A stretch of DNA of 64,000 bases from Watersipora subatra. Its lineage: Eukaryota; Bryozoa; Gymnolaemata; Cheilostomatida; Watersiporidae. Below are positions 48,811 through 60,539 of the stretch, in pieces. The notes under the pieces are model-generated. The model ran no database searches. It was not told where the DNA came from and was given only the letters and a program-made list of their open reading frames with translations. The stretch spans positions 24,894,182-24,958,181 of the forward strand of contig NC_088711.1 in assembly GCF_963576615.1 (NCBI RefSeq), read 5' to 3'. A program made the translations under genes and the position numbers. How positions within the stretch are numbered: the first letter of the stretch is position 1; every line of letters starts with the position of its first letter.

Positions 48811-48825
48811 AACTTATAAAGGAAC

Positions 48826-49060
48826 TAGCTGCATTACCCGCCTACAGGAACAAATTCACGTGCAGCATAAGGTTTATTGAGAGTTGTCTTTCATACTGTA
48901 AAACAATTCCAAATATGCAGTGTACTGAAATTGTTGCCCTGATTTATTATTATGTAAATTGACTACTGAAATTGTTGCCCTGAATATAAACATAAACATG
49001 TACGTGTCAATAATGTTGGGGAGAACAATGGAAATCTGCAATGTGTTTTACAGCTAGATG
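48826..49060 (+). repeat. direct repeat, left copy
   Basis: CTAGCTGCATTACCCG, GTTTATTGAGAGTTGTCTTT and GGGGAGAACAATGGAAATCT recur in the same order at 49,396-49,610. The left copy starts right at the truncated actin B promoter. Confidence 0.85.
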
Positions 49061-49392
49061 CGTGTAAAATATAGTAAATATTCTAGATTTATGTGTCTAG
49101 ATTCATGCATCCGTTCATACCCGTCTATATTTGCAGTTGACGATCGCGCACTTCTGCCGCCGAGCCCCCGCCTTGGCTTACCAGTCTTTACCCGCCGAGC
49201 AGTTGACTATCGCGCTCTTGCACTCGCCTCCCAATCAATCGCTTCGCAATCAATCGACCGACACCCACTTCGCAATCAATCGCCTCGCACTCGTCAACTC
49301 ATTCATCCGGAAAGCCGCGCCTGGATACTCTCGCTGCACTCGGGGTGAAAAAAGTCTCTCACGCATCCCCGAGTGACGCCACGGCCCCAAAC
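49061..49392. other. GC-richer island between direct repeats
   Basis: Markedly GC-richer than its surroundings, with recurring CGCAATCAATCG motifs and pyrimidine-rich text. Overlapping open frames exist, but none has recognisable content. Confidence 0.45.
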
Positions 49393-49610
49393 CGCTAGCT
49401 GCATTACCCGTCCATGGGAACAGATTCATGTACAGCAAGATGTTTATTGAGAGTTGTCTTTCATACTGTAAAACAACTCCAAATATGCAGTTTACTGAAA
49501 CTTTTTGGCCTGATCACACTATGTATACACATATGCAGTCATATATGTCAATAATGTTGGGGAGAACAATGGAAATCTGCAATACGTTTTACAGCTAGTC
49601 TACAATGCAC
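49393..49610 (+). repeat. direct repeat, right copy
   Basis: Partner of 48,826-49,060, about 567 bp apart and roughly 85-90% similar by eye. Confidence 0.85.
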
Positions 49611-49659
49611 CAGTCTCAAACCATTCAAATCAGAGTTGCCCTATTTGTGTACAGAGATT

Positions 49660-50120
49660 TGTCCATAAAATTAGCCTAAAGTTTAATTTTAAATTTTTGT
49701 TTGAGAATTTCCAGCTTAAAAATGAAGATTTTTTGTGCAAGTTCATTAAATGCGTCCGACTTAGAAAACAAATAACTACATATGTTGATGACATTATAGA
49801 CGATTCACATTTGTGTGATTAAACAAATAATTAAAACAGCAATAGCAGCACTGACTCTCATGGTGGTGAATGTAATGGTTTTGCGAGAATAAGGAACATT
49901 GTAGAGGATCGTTTTAGCTTTGTAGCTTCACATCGCTCTATCAATGCACAGAGTATAGATACAATGAATTTTTGCATGGCAGTGCTGGTTAACACGTTGG
50001 CAAAAGGAAATATATAACCAAAACAAACGTTCTAGATGGAGTTTGAAATTGAAAAAAATATTGTATACATATGACGCATTATCGGCAAAATGGCTGGCAG
50101 TAGGCCGATAGCTAAATTGA
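49660..50120 (+). mobile_element. diverged relative of the 51.25-kb piggyBac-like element
   Basis: AAAATTAGCCTAAAGTTTAA, AGAAAACAAATAACTAC, TATGTTGATGACATTA, CAAACGTTCTAGAT and GGCAAAATGGCTGGCAGTAG occur in the same order as in the element at 51,250-51,695, with a 170-bp extra segment in the middle. Clear ends were not found. Confidence 0.7.
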
Positions 50121-50381
50121 TAATGAAATTGACACTGCTAGACAAACTGAAGTTCTTCAAACTGACAATATTGAAAAGTTTTGCATCTTTTAAAAACTTA
50201 TACAAAACATTTTTCTATCGCCAGCATTTATTGAATTGAGACTTCTACATGCTTGAAACACTAATCATGACTCACCAGTTTTTCGTCTATAGCCTGTGTT
50301 TTGACATGGTATATACAAACTGTGCAGCAGTAATGTGGTCGTGTTGATAAAATTTATTATTAATAAAATCTACTATATAAA

Positions 50382-51020
50382 CTACATATATGGCCTCTCG
50401 CCTTTCCAACGTAAGGCATTACATCTGAAGCATTTTTGGACATTCGTCCCATAGAAAAATTTGGCCCTATACTGTGTTGCAGGACTGTAGCCAAGTGCGA
50501 AGTTTTCTGTCCATACACGGCGCCTGGTAGCAGCTGCTGTAGTTAGTGCATCTCGCTGTTGTCGCCGTTTCATCTGTTCTGAAATTTCAGCTTGCCGAGC
50601 AGCTGTTGTAGCTAGTGCATCCTGTTCTTGTCGCAGATGCATCTGCACGGAGGCTTCTGCACGTCTGGCCGATGTAGCGGCTGCTCTGAGCTGTTTGAGT
50701 TGCCGCTGGGTTGGTTCAGTAGTCTCTGCACTTCTAGCGGCTGCAGCATCTATTTTGGCCTGTTCTCAATGTACCTGTGTTTGTTCAGCGGTTTCTGCTC
50801 TTCTAGCAGCTGCTATTCTGTTTCGTTGTAGGCGTAGCTGTGTTTGCTCTGCAGTTTCTGCACTTCTAGCAGCTGCAGTAGCAGTTCCGTTTCGTTGCGG
50901 GCGTAGCTGTGTTTTCTCTGCAGTTTCTGCTCGTCTAGCTGCTGCTTTGCGAATTCGGTCTCTTTCTCTACGGAAATCAATCTGTTCTTGCGTTTGGGCA
51001 GTAGGCTTTTTGGAAGGCAT
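50382..51020 (-). pseudogene. N-terminal fragment of a Helitron Rep/helicase protein
   Basis: Starts MPSKKPTAQTQEQIDFRRER with repeated AAARRAETAEQTQLRLQRN blocks. After a frame break near 50,700-50,770 it continues with RRRQQRDALTTAAA-like text and NVQKCFRCNALRWKGERPYM, then stops. The Arg/Ala/Glu repeats followed by a C..C.ALRWKGE motif are characteristic of invertebrate Helitron proteins just before the Rep domain. The Rep (HUH) and helicase domains are absent. Confidence 0.75.
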
Positions 51021-51249
51021 TGTACTGCTTCAAGCATTTCTAAAATTGAATGAGATGGTGTGCTTTTTTTTGAAATTTACACTGTTCGCTTTCTTCTCAC
51101 CGTCGCCTATCGCAACGCTCGGAGTGCCCGTGCAAGTTCTGTAGTAGCCGTAGTTCTGTAGTACTCGTAGCTGGAGAAAAAGTAAAAGTAACTCAGAAGG
51201 AAATGAACTTGTTTACTAACACAAACAGTGGCAAATCCAACGTTTTTAA

Positions 51250-51695
51250 CCCTTTCACTGAAGTAGACTCATTTATGCGTTTTCTATGGTCGACCGCCGT
51301 AGATAAATTTTGCGACTTTACCAGCAATTGCTAGTAACTGAATTTTATTATTCGTTGATAACATAACCAACGGCCTTTAGGACTTTTATGGTAGTGACAG
51401 TGTTGTTTTAAGATTTCTCTATAAAATTAGCCTAAAGTTTAATATTTTAATCTTAGTTTGGGGATTTTCAACTTAAAAACGAACATTTTTGTGTAAGTCG
51501 ATCAAAGGTGTCCGAATTAGAAAACAAATAACTACTTATGTTGATGACATTAGAGCCGATTCAGAATTTTGTGATTACACAGATAAAACAAACGTTCTAG
51601 ATAGAGATTCAAACTGAAAAAATATGAAGCAATATCGGCAAAATGGCTGGCAGTAGGCCGATAGCTAAATTTGTACATGGACGCACGTGAAAGGG
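51250..51695. mobile_element. small piggyBac-like MITE nested in the Helentron
   Basis: The ends CCCTTTCACTG and CACGTGAAAGGG are inverted. The left flank is TTAA (51246-51249) and the right flank is TTAC (51696-51699), a TTAA with one change. No open frame of note. Confidence 0.75.
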
Positions 51696-52061
51696 TTACG
51701 TATTGAAAGTGTGGCAATTCATAGACAATACAATATTGAATAAGAAGCACTTACCTTTTTAATGTGGAAATATAGTAGGTGAGAATTGCGTTTTTCAAGT
51801 GGCCGCAAGAAACAAACGTTTACGCGACCTTCCCGGTACACGTTGGCAGTAAATATTAATTGTGTGTAAATTACTACGTGCTAACCGGAGATGACGTGTT
51901 TTTGTGTAAAAACGATGAATAGGTTATGTATAGAGGCGTGTACTAACCGGAGATTCCCGTTAATGCGCCCTAGATACCTAGTAGCCGCTGATAGTCCGAA
52001 AGGTACGGTACTCTATAAGGCGGACACACACACTGACAACGATTGCCGTTTATATAGTAGA

Positions 52062-53392
52062 CTAGCTGTACCACCCGGCGTTGCCTGGGTAATAAAAAGT
52101 CTATGGACAGAAAATTGATTTGTCCTTAACAGATAACAACATTTACCAATCTAACTTTCAAACTACATAACATGAGAGAAGTGCTTCTGTAGTTGAAATA
52201 AATTAGGAGAAAAAACAAAGTCTGTAAAAGTTTTTTAACTTTGTCAAACTGTAACTTTCAAACTTTATATCATGAGGGAATGATTTTGTGCAGAGCAGGT
52301 TCTTTTCTTTGGATGTATTAGACAATTTGTAACTTCTGATAATACATGTTAATAAAAAAATATGACAGAACATGGTAGTATTTTGTGGTTGAAATATTAT
52401 TAGAACAATGTCTGCAAAAATGGTTGAATCAAAAATTAATATTAATAGGTTGGAAACTAACTAAGAATAGGTAACAGTGATAGGTCAATGAATAATAGTT
52501 AAACTTCAAACAGATATTAAACTCAAATTATGTTTAAAAAATGCAAGTTGCAATAAAAACGATAACGTAACAAATTGTGAAAACTTGTATTATAAACTTC
52601 AAAAGTTATACAAAGTTTATAAATGTAATAAGAGAATGTAAATCTACCTATATATATATTTCTCAAAGTATGTAAATGTATGTAAATATAAGAGAGTGAG
52701 GAATAACTGATACTAACGATAAATCTTACAAATAATCTTACATTAATCTTACAAATGATTTTTGTAAAATGTGAAAATAATTACGAATTACTAATTGGTT
52801 AGGTTTAGAAGGAAAGATGTGAAAGCTAAGACACAAAGTGAGCACTGACAGAAATATTTTTGAAACACGTATTTCACGAACAAAACATTTGGCTGTTGAG
52901 GAAAGGAAATATCGCTTGTTACTATACTATATCGCTATTAAAATAAACGCTAATTAACAAAATGAATAACATTTAACACAATAAAAACAACTGAAAAGGT
53001 TTCCAAAATTTTTCAAACAACTGTAACTTTCAAACTTCATATCATGAGGAAAAGGTTTTGTGCAGGACAAATAAATTAAAAATAAATAAAAAAACTGTAA
53101 ATGTTTTCAAACCACTATAAACTTAAAAGTTCATAGCTTTCAGCGACGTATAGCGTAGTTTATGTTATCGAACATAATCGTTCCAAAAGGTTGTTATGTG
53201 TTACTTGTTAGGTTACGTTATGTGTTAGGTTGTTCTAGCGTTGCAAACCGAGTTTTTCGAGATCCAAACAATTTTTCCCATTAAAATAAAATTATATAGA
53301 TTTTAATCCGTTCCAAGATGAGGAAAAACTTACGTAAATTCGGAGATATACTTCGGTAAAGTATGTTTTCAACATTTTACACCATAAGATGT
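52062..53392 (+). repeat. repeat-rich spacer
   Basis: Begins directly after the Helentron end with ACTAGCTGTACCACCCGGCG, a motif that reads like the start or tail of a widespread invertebrate repeat. A degenerate unit around ACTTTCAAACTTCATATCAT recurs near 52,150, 52,255 and 53,030. A stretch at 53,220-53,340 (CCGTTCCAAGATGAGG) resembles a Tigger-like end but has no partner. No gene. Confidence 0.5.
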
Positions 53393-53705
53393 ACTGTATG
53401 TTATATACTTGTGCTACATATCGGAGTTGTCTCCTTTTCTATACATAGTAATATTCTGCAGATAACCTTTACCCTTGTGGGAGCAGAGTTGATCTGCGTA
53501 TTTTTATTTTTTGCTGACCGCGTGCAAGTTGCATGGACATATCTGCTAAATAAAAACTTAATACCAGCTAAGCTGTGACATGGCGTCGTAGGCAGGATTG
53601 TGTAAAAACCATTAGTCAAAAAATAATTCAGCATTACTAACAATACACATATTAAACTGTTCAATAAAGCAGTTTAGCAGGAGTAAAGACAGTAACTGAG
53701 TAAGA

Positions 53706-54572
53706 ATGCCCGACATAAAACCACCTAATCCCTTGAACTTTTCTCACGCCCAGGAGACCTGGGGAGACTGGATAAAGGGGTTCAGTCGCTACAGAACAGC
53801 CAGTGGACTGGCAGGAAAGCCAGTGCAACAGCAGATAGATACTTTGATATATGTAATGGGCGAAGAGTCAGAGAAAGTGTATACACAGTTAACTATAACA
53901 GCTCCAACAGAGCAACAGATAGCAGATAATGCTAACGTACTGCATGACAACACAGTAATTGCGTTCACAAACTACTTCAACCCGACTAGCAACTCTCTTC
54001 ATTACTCTATTCTTCTAAGTGGCTGCGAGCAGAAAGCAGGTCAGACTAATGAGGAATTTATCCGCGAGTTGTATGAGCTGGGAAGTAAGTGCGACTTTGA
54101 CAATGCCCAGCACAATATTTTGATAAAGATGCGACTATTAGCGGGAATGAAAGACAAAGCACTTTCACGAGAGCTGCAGTTAGATGCAAACATCACACTA
54201 GAGACTATTAAGACAAAAATGCGAGCAAAAGAGACAATTCTAAAAAACCAAAGAATTGAAATCAACGGTGAGAAGTCTGTCGCTGCAGTGAATAATTGTA
54301 AGCAGACCGAGTATCAAGGGTATTATACCAAGACTAACCCGTCTGGTCAAAAGTCCCTGGTCAGGGGTGGGGTGAAGAAAAATGTAAAGAGACAAGACGT
54401 GTTGCCAACTGCAAGTATTGTGGCAGAGATCATGTATATGGACAGTGCCCAGCGTATGGTAAACGCTGTAATAACTGTAAATCTTTCAATCATTTTGCTA
54501 AAGTGTGTAAGAGCTCTAAATCTAGTGGTAGTAAACCCAGTACTAAACCTAGAATACATGCTTGTAATGTAG
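53706..54572 (+). CDS. gag of LTR element 2
   Basis: A 288-codon open frame. The gag core reads ETWGDWIKGFSRYRTASGLA and CEQKAGQTNEEFIRELYELG. Zinc-knuckle-type cysteine text follows near 54,400-54,520. Family: Ty3/gypsy. Confidence 0.85.
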   Translation: MPDIKPPNPLNFSHAQETWGDWIKGFSRYRTASGLAGKPVQQQIDTLIYVMGEESEKVYTQLTITAPTEQQIADNANVLHDNTVIAFTNYFNPTSNSLHYSILLSGCEQKAGQTNEEFIRELYELGSKCDFDNAQHNILIKMRLLAGMKDKALSRELQLDANITLETIKTKMRAKETILKNQRIEINGEKSVAAVNNCKQTEYQGYYTKTNPSGQKSLVRGGVKKNVKRQDVLPTASIVAEIMYMDSAQRMVNAVITVNLSIILLKCVRALNLVVVNPVLNLEYMLVM

Positions 54573-54639
54573 TAGAGTCTGAAGATAATGATGACAAATT
54601 TTATGTTTTTTCTGTAAACGAGAATGAGTGGCGTAAGTC

Positions 54640-57219
54640 CTTGTATGTGAATGACTCATTGGTTTCTGTAAGAATCGATACAGGCGCTGAAGTGAATGTA
54701 ATTCCCAAGTCGGTCCTGAAGTCCATTGGTCAGAGGGAAGCAACAAAGTCCTAATCGTCATTGGTAGGATTCACAAGTCATAAGATACCAGTCATTGGTA
54801 AGACCGTTTTGAAAGTTTCGCGCGCAGATATTCTCGACTGTACAGTTACTGCTACTTTCTATATAGTAGACGATGAGTATTTGGCATCTGATATAACTCT
54901 ATTGGGATTACATACTACTCGTGAGCTACAGATAGTTGATTCTGAGCCTGATCGGGTTTTTGAAGTTTCAGAGTCTGTAGATTCGATTCTAGAGGAGTTT
55001 GAATCAGTGTTTCAGGGCCTAGGCAAGTTCAGAGAACCAGTGAAACTGCATCTAAAGTCCACAGCAATTCCCAAGGCAGTTCCACCAAGATCTGTACCTC
55101 ATAGCAAGAAAGCCAGTCTGAAAGCTGAGTTGGACAGTCTGGTGAGTCAAGGTGTTATTGTGCCTGATAGTGAGCTTTCGGAATAACTATGCCTGCTGGT
55201 CCTGGTTGGAAAACCAGATGGGTCTACTAGCATCTGTCTTGATCCTGCATATCTAAACACACAGTTGATCAGAGCACAGTGTCATATTCCTACTACAACA
55301 GAGATTTTCGCTGACGTGCATGGTAGCAAATTCTTTAGCTGTCTTGATACCAAACAGGGGTTTCACCAGATTTGTTTGGATGAGGCATCTTCTCGTTTGC
55401 TCTGTTTTGTGACACCGTTTGGCAAATACAGGTACGTGAGGCTGCCGATGGGTACATGTAATTTGCCCGAGTTGTTTCACCTGATCATGGTTGACAACTT
55501 GAAGGGTATTCCAAGAGTTTGCGTTTATATTGATGATGTTCTAGTTCATAGTGCTAGTGTGTCTGAGCACAATCAAAGGCTTAGACAGGTTCTCGATAGG
55601 CTGCAGAAGGCAGGACTAACGATGAACAGGAGGAAGAGTGTGTTCTTGCAGGATAAGGTTGATTTCTTAGGTCACACGCTCACAGGTACAGGTGTGCAGC
55701 CGCAGAGGTCTAAAGTGGAGGCAGTTATGAACATGGTTGTGCCGACAGACAAAGAGGCTGTGCACAGGTATTTAGGTTTCATTACTTACCTAGCCAAGTT
55801 TATTCCCAATCTTTCTGAATTGACTCACCCACTTAGGGAGGTGTGTAAGAAGGACAAAGAGTTCATATGGGAGTCGGCTCAGGCGGAGTTGTTGCTGTTG
55901 CTAAGTCGCCTGAGCTAGCTTTGTATGACTCTGCATTGCCTATAACGGTTCAGAGTGATGCCAGCTCACATGCTCTGGGTGCAGTGCTGATGCAGAATGG
56001 TAGGCCTATAGAATTTGTTGCGAAGTCACTGTCTGTAAGTCAACAGAATTACTCTCAAGTGGAAAAGGAGTTCCTGGCTATAGTTTTTGCTTGTCAGCGT
56101 TTTCAATTCTAAATTGTGGGTCGTGCAGAGGTAATAGTTGAGACGGATCATAAACCGCTTTTGGGTATTGTGAAGAAGGAAGTAAGGGTCCTCACTCCTC
56201 GTCTAGCAAAAATGCGTTTGCAGACGATGGCGTATCCTGGTGTTGTTCTCGAGTACAAGCCTGGCAAGGAGTTAGTGTTAGCGGACACCCTCTCTAGATC
56301 GTGTCTGCCGGAGCACGAGCAGAGTAATTCAGTTGTAGATACAGATTCGATGTCTTTTGTTGTTTGTGAGGTTTTTGGCTCTGAGGATACCACTGAGAAG
56401 TACAAGCATTACACAGCTGCGGATGAAGAGTTGTCTGTGGTTACAAAACTTACTCAGAGTGGCTGGCCTAAGGAGAGAAAACGATGTGCCACACGTGCCC
56501 TACCGTACTGGGGCATTAGGCATTTGTTGTCGGTAGCTGAGGGTCTTCTTTTCTATGGTTCTCATCTAGTGGTGCCGAACGCTTGTCGGTCAGAATTGAT
56601 AGAAAGTTTGCATTCAGGACATCAAGGGGTGACTAAGACTCTACAAAGAGCCCGATCATCAGTGTACTGGCCGGGCTTGCGAAAAAGACTCGAGGAGAAG
56701 TGTATGTCTTGTGAGGCTTGTGCTAGTGTAGAGCGGGCTAACACTAAAGAGCCCTTGATTTCCATGCCAATCCCCAAGTTTTCTTTTGAAGTAATAGGTA
56801 TCGATCCTTTTGAAATTTCCGGTAAGAGCTACCTAGCAGTTGTAGATTACGTGACGAAATGGCCTGTAGTTAAGTTGCTGGAGTTTGTGAGGTCTGACTC
56901 ATTAATTCAGGCCTTGAGAGAAGTGTTTGCTGATTTTGGAGTGCCTTGCCATATCATATCTGATAATGGTACACAGCTGACCAGTCGTAAATTCCAGGAG
57001 TTTCTCAAGTCCAAAGGCATTAAGCACACTACCAGTTCTCCGCTACATCCATCCGGCAATGGACAGGTGGAACATTGCATAGGCACAGTTAAGGCTATGA
57101 TGAAAATAGTGATGAAGTCCCGGGGTCAGTGCTGGGAAGGTTTGTTAGCGATAAGAAATAAACCAGTGGATGAGGGTTTGCCTTCTCCCGCGCAGTTACT
57201 CCAAGGTAGAACGCTGTGA
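54640..57219 (+). pseudogene. pol of LTR element 2 (PR-RT-RH-IN)
   Basis: Protease (VRIDTGAEVNVIPKSVL), reverse transcriptase (FSCLDTKQGFHQICLD, VCVYIDDVLVHS), RNase H (FLAIVFACQRFQF, ETDHKPLLGIV) and integrase (HSGHQGVTKTLQRARSSVYW, HIISDNGTQLTSRKF) are easily recognised in Ty3/gypsy order. Broken in a few places. Confidence 0.88.
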
Positions 57220-57296
57220 GATAGAGTACCAGTGTCGTCTCAGCTCTATGTGGTTCAGGGATATGATTTACAGGTTGTTAGGCAGAAGTTGGCGGA

Positions 57297-58004
57297 GTGT
57301 TTCCCCAGAGTAATGGAGAGGCGGAGAGGGCTGTCCAAACGGTGAAAAATCTAATGAGAAAGAATCTCAATATACAGGCAGCACTGTGTGCTTATAGAGA
57401 TACACCTCTTGCCAATGGATACTCTCCTTCTCAACTACTATTCAGCAGATCGATGAATTCGATGGGATTGATGACTGGAAAACAAGTTGATGTGGAAAGA
57501 TTGAAGACATTTGAACAAGACAGGAGGGAAAAACAAGCATTCAATTATAACCGCCGACATGCTGCTAGAGATAGAAGCCCGATATGTATTGGTCAGAAAG
57601 AAGTGGTGAGAGAACCACAGAAAGCAACCACACCAGCTTTAGTAGTTGCTGCACAAGGACGGGAAGTAGTAGTGGAAAATCAGCAACAGAATCTAATTAG
57701 GAGAAATAGATCACAAATAGCTAAAGTGCAAGATAGGTTGGAAGATAATGCAAGTGAAACTGAGGGAGTTCCAGAAGTTCCTCCAGCAGTTACAGACAAA
57801 GAAGTTGAGCCATCACTTATGACATCGCAATCAGAGAATGTTGTATCAAGTCAGAGCAGAGTGGCGGTTCAACGGAAAAACTCTTTGCCTGCAACCACTC
57901 AACGTAAAAGCTCGTCGCCTTCAACAAGTCCAGAACCAGCAAATATGGCTAAGCGTACTAAGTCTGGGAGGATATCTAAACCAGTACAAAAACTCAACTT
58001 ATAG
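57297..58004 (+). pseudogene. second integrase end and C-terminal tail, related to element 1
   Basis: SNGEAERAVQTVKNLMRKN and YSPSQLLFSRSMNSMGLM match the corresponding part of element 1 (GEAERAVGTVKGLMN, YSPAQLLFNRSMNSMGIM), not the integrase just upstream. The polar, repeat-like C-terminal tail ends at a stop near 58,004. Confidence 0.75.
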
Positions 58005-58019
58005 TAGATGGTATTAACA

Positions 58020-58182
58020 AATTTCATATATGTATTTAGAGATGATTTTCTGACAGACGGAGTACATCCAAGTAGCAGAATTGTTAGTGACTGGAAATCA
58101 GAAATACTTAGGGTGAATCAGATCAATCAGGAAACCCTAGACCTAGATGGTCATCGTCAGAGTCGACGGAGGTCTGTGTAAT
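58020..58182 (+). pseudogene. accessory 3' frame with DGVHP motif
   Basis: An open stretch reads DDFLTDGVHPSSRIVSDWKS and then a basic end, in the same position and with the same pattern as the end of the 3' frame of element 1 (LLRDGIHPTRDITKDW). Only the last part of the presumed protein is visible. Confidence 0.6.
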
Positions 58183-58606
58183 TGATGTGTGGGCATCAAA
58201 CACCCAGTCTCATTGTAAATAGTAATTAATATAGTGCACAGACACTGATTGTATATAGTTAATATGTATGGACACAAACTGTAGATTTAGTACTATTGAG
58301 AGTGTAGGCACTACTCATACACCTTGTACATAGCGTGGCCATACAGTTCAAAAAAAGAGGAAAAAAAAGCGTAATGTTATGAATGTATATTGCGTTGTGT
58401 TAGATTTGACAATTTGTTATGTCCGTTATGTTAAATTGAACAATTGAGTAGATGACGTTGTGTATTACTGTCAGACTCGTTTAAGTAATGAGTTTAGACC
58501 GTATGCATTCATTGATGGATTATGATACTGCTGCGGTTTGTTGTTCTGTGTATAGCAGGTGTGTTGGCACCTGTGGAAGAGACGGAAAATGGTCTTAAAG
58601 GGAGGA

Positions 58607-59001
58607 TGTAGTATATCCCGGATGTGACGTCAACCGGATATGGAATGACAGCGCATGCTCAATGGAGGGGGCTTCGATACTGATGGTTAACTTGTACGGA
58701 CGTGCACTAAGCCTGGATAGATACTTATAAAGGTATACTTACTATACAATTCTACGGCTGCAACTATTCCAATTTACCATTGGAGCAACTTATACACCTA
58801 CAAGCACATGTTTGTTGGAAGACGAACTGACGAAACTAGTATACACTACCTCTACCAATGCTCAGACTATAATACTCCTCGACAACAGATACATCGAAAC
58901 ACTATGAAATTGGACACTGTTATTAAATTCATCGACAAAACAGAACGCCTATACTATTAAAACTCGTTTACGTAAAGACAATACACTTATATAGTGCTAC
59001 A
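58607..59001 (+). repeat. right LTR of element 2
   Basis: Begins TGTAGTATATCCCGGATGTG after the purine tract, has TACTTATAAAGG as a possible TATA box near 58,722, and ends in GTGCTACA. The right border is an inference from the TG...CA rule. Confidence 0.6.
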
Positions 59002-59020
59002 TAAATATACTCTATATACT

Positions 59021-59209
59021 CATACCTGCCAACTCTCACGCATTGGGCGTGAGACTCACGCAATCACCCCAAAGAAAAAATGAAAATGCATGAGAAATGC
59101 GTGAGATTTTTGCCCCAATTTCCACAACTTTATATATATTATCATTGATACATCAACTGCCCCAAAACCAAATCTCACGCATTGCCCGACTCTTGGGTTG
59201 GCAGGTCTG
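59021..59209. mobile_element. hAT-type MITE, copy 1
   Basis: The ends CATACCTGCCAAC and GTTGGCAGGTCTG are inverted repeats. The element is flanked by identical 8-bp duplications TATATACT (59013-59020 and 59210-59217). The interior repeats CTCACGCATTG and GCGTGAGA-like motifs. It is 189 bp long and non-coding. The second copy is at 62,159. Confidence 0.93.
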
Positions 59210-59217
59210 TATATACT

Positions 59218-60539
59218 CTAACTATGAGAGAGAGAAATCTTTATTTTATATATAGAATTAAGAAAACAACAACGCCTCTATTTGCAGGCAAGATAAAAAG
59301 AAACTGTTATATAATAATATAATATATATGAGTATTTGTACTGTAATGTATTACTCTATGTGGCATTTGATGAAAATGCGCTAAGTGATTGTCATATAAT
59401 ATGCTAATAAAAATGAATATATTGTTGCACTAAAGCTATATAATGAAATTGTTCGGTTTGAGTATCTATATATATTACTACTATGTTGAGTATTTGGGTC
59501 TTTGATGAGATTTCAGGTCCTTCTTATTGGTCTGTGTCCGCGGCCCTAGTCACCGCATACCCAAACCTCAAGCACCCGTTCATGACTATGTAGCTGATTT
59601 CACTGATAGCCAATCCAGGGTGGAGGTAATAGTCCATTTTTTTGCCTGACCAGGGCACATCTATGTGGGGTTAGTCAAGGTGATAATCTTTTAGTAAGAC
59701 TTATGTATTCAATAACTGTTTGCCAGTTGTTTACATCTGGACTTGGGCGAGTTCTGACTACTTTGTAGTCCTTACAGTGATAGAGGAAGTGTAATACTCT
59801 AACTATACATAATGAAATAATATATGCTTAGAGTATATGTGAGTGTAAACATAAATTTATTTCATAAATCATATGTAATATCAGGCATGCAAATAGAGGC
59901 AATTTTTAATTTTTCTTTCTTGTTGATTGTTTGAAATAAAGAATTAACTAACGATAAAATTGTCTATAAATATGGCCGACAACGATCAAATGACGTCTCG
60001 TCACGAAATAACGAATGATCCCTTCGTTTTTTCGTGAACGTAATAGAACAACGACAGAAATAAATTACATGGTTAAAATATTTTAGCGATACAGTACATA
60101 TCAACGGTATTAGCAATGACAATCGAGGACATGTGTTCTAAATGTGCACTTGTTTCTGCATTGCCACAATTGCGGGGATGTGCAATACCCCTCACATTAG
60201 ATAACGAATCAAATCAAACGCTACGTGTCTCGTGATTGGATGATTTATTGAGATTAAGTGTTTTCAGTGGCGAGTCCGTTTCACACTCATTTTCGCAATG
60301 GCGTTATTTATTCGATTCACAAAATATTTATTCGAATTCGCAAAATATGTAGTTGGAAAAAGGCTCCATATTCGGTTATATGAGGATGCACGGAACATTT
60401 TTGTTTTGAAAAAATTGTTTTGACTATTTATCTGTTGTAAGAAACAATTTATATTTTGTTAAACGTAGTAAATTACACAAAACACATAAGGTAAAAGTTG
60501 GCCTTGATCAGTAAATTCTGTTATCATGTAACATATAAT
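59218..60539. other. unassigned sequence
   Basis: A denser, GC-richer stretch at 59,500-59,800 (GTCCGCGGCCCTAGTCACCG) could be an old repeat, but no family is recognised. The rest is AT-rich without open frames. Confidence 0.35.

Larger units (their letters stand above)
44158..48825 (-). repeat. segmental duplication, actin block B
   Basis: Collinear with block A (37,076-41,103). The right end, immediately upstream of the promoter, is cut by a repeat beginning CTAGCTGCATTACCCG at 48,826. Confidence 0.9.
50369..52061 (-). mobile_element. Helentron/Helitron2-like element, internally deleted
   Basis: A perfect 14-bp inverted pair bounds the segment: TCTACTATATAAAC at 50369-50382 and GTTTATATAGTAGA at 52048-52061. 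TCTACTATATAAA starts are typical of Helitron/Helentron 5' ends, and Helentrons carry short inverted terminal motifs. Between them the minus strand keeps only the N-terminal part of a Rep/helicase protein (51020 to 50382). A small piggyBac-like element (51250-51695) has inserted near the 5' end. Confidence 0.75.
53393..59001 (+). mobile_element. mosaic Ty3/gypsy LTR element (element 2)
   Basis: A primer-binding-like TGGCGTCGTAGGCAGG begins at 53581, so a left LTR should end at 53580; its start near 53,393 is a guess. Gag (53,706-54,580), protease (about 54,640), reverse transcriptase (55,080-55,900), RNase H (55,900-56,290) and integrase (56,580-57,220) follow. A second, different integrase end and C-terminal tail (57,297-58,004) and a short 3' frame with DGVHP (58,020-58,182) follow these. 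A purine tract (AAAGGGAGGA) and an LTR (58,607-59,001) close the element. The tail resembles element 1 more than the body of this element does, and the candidate left and right LTR ends do not match, so it looks like a mosaic of two families. It is broken in several places. Confidence 0.85.

Noticed and set aside
49058-49376. Overlapping open frames in the GC-richer island
   Set aside because: Open because of low stop-codon density in GC-richer sequence; no domain or homology signal.
50628-51144. Cys/Ser-rich open frame on the plus strand
   Set aside because: It is the reverse reading of the Arg/Ala-rich Helitron protein fragment on the minus strand.
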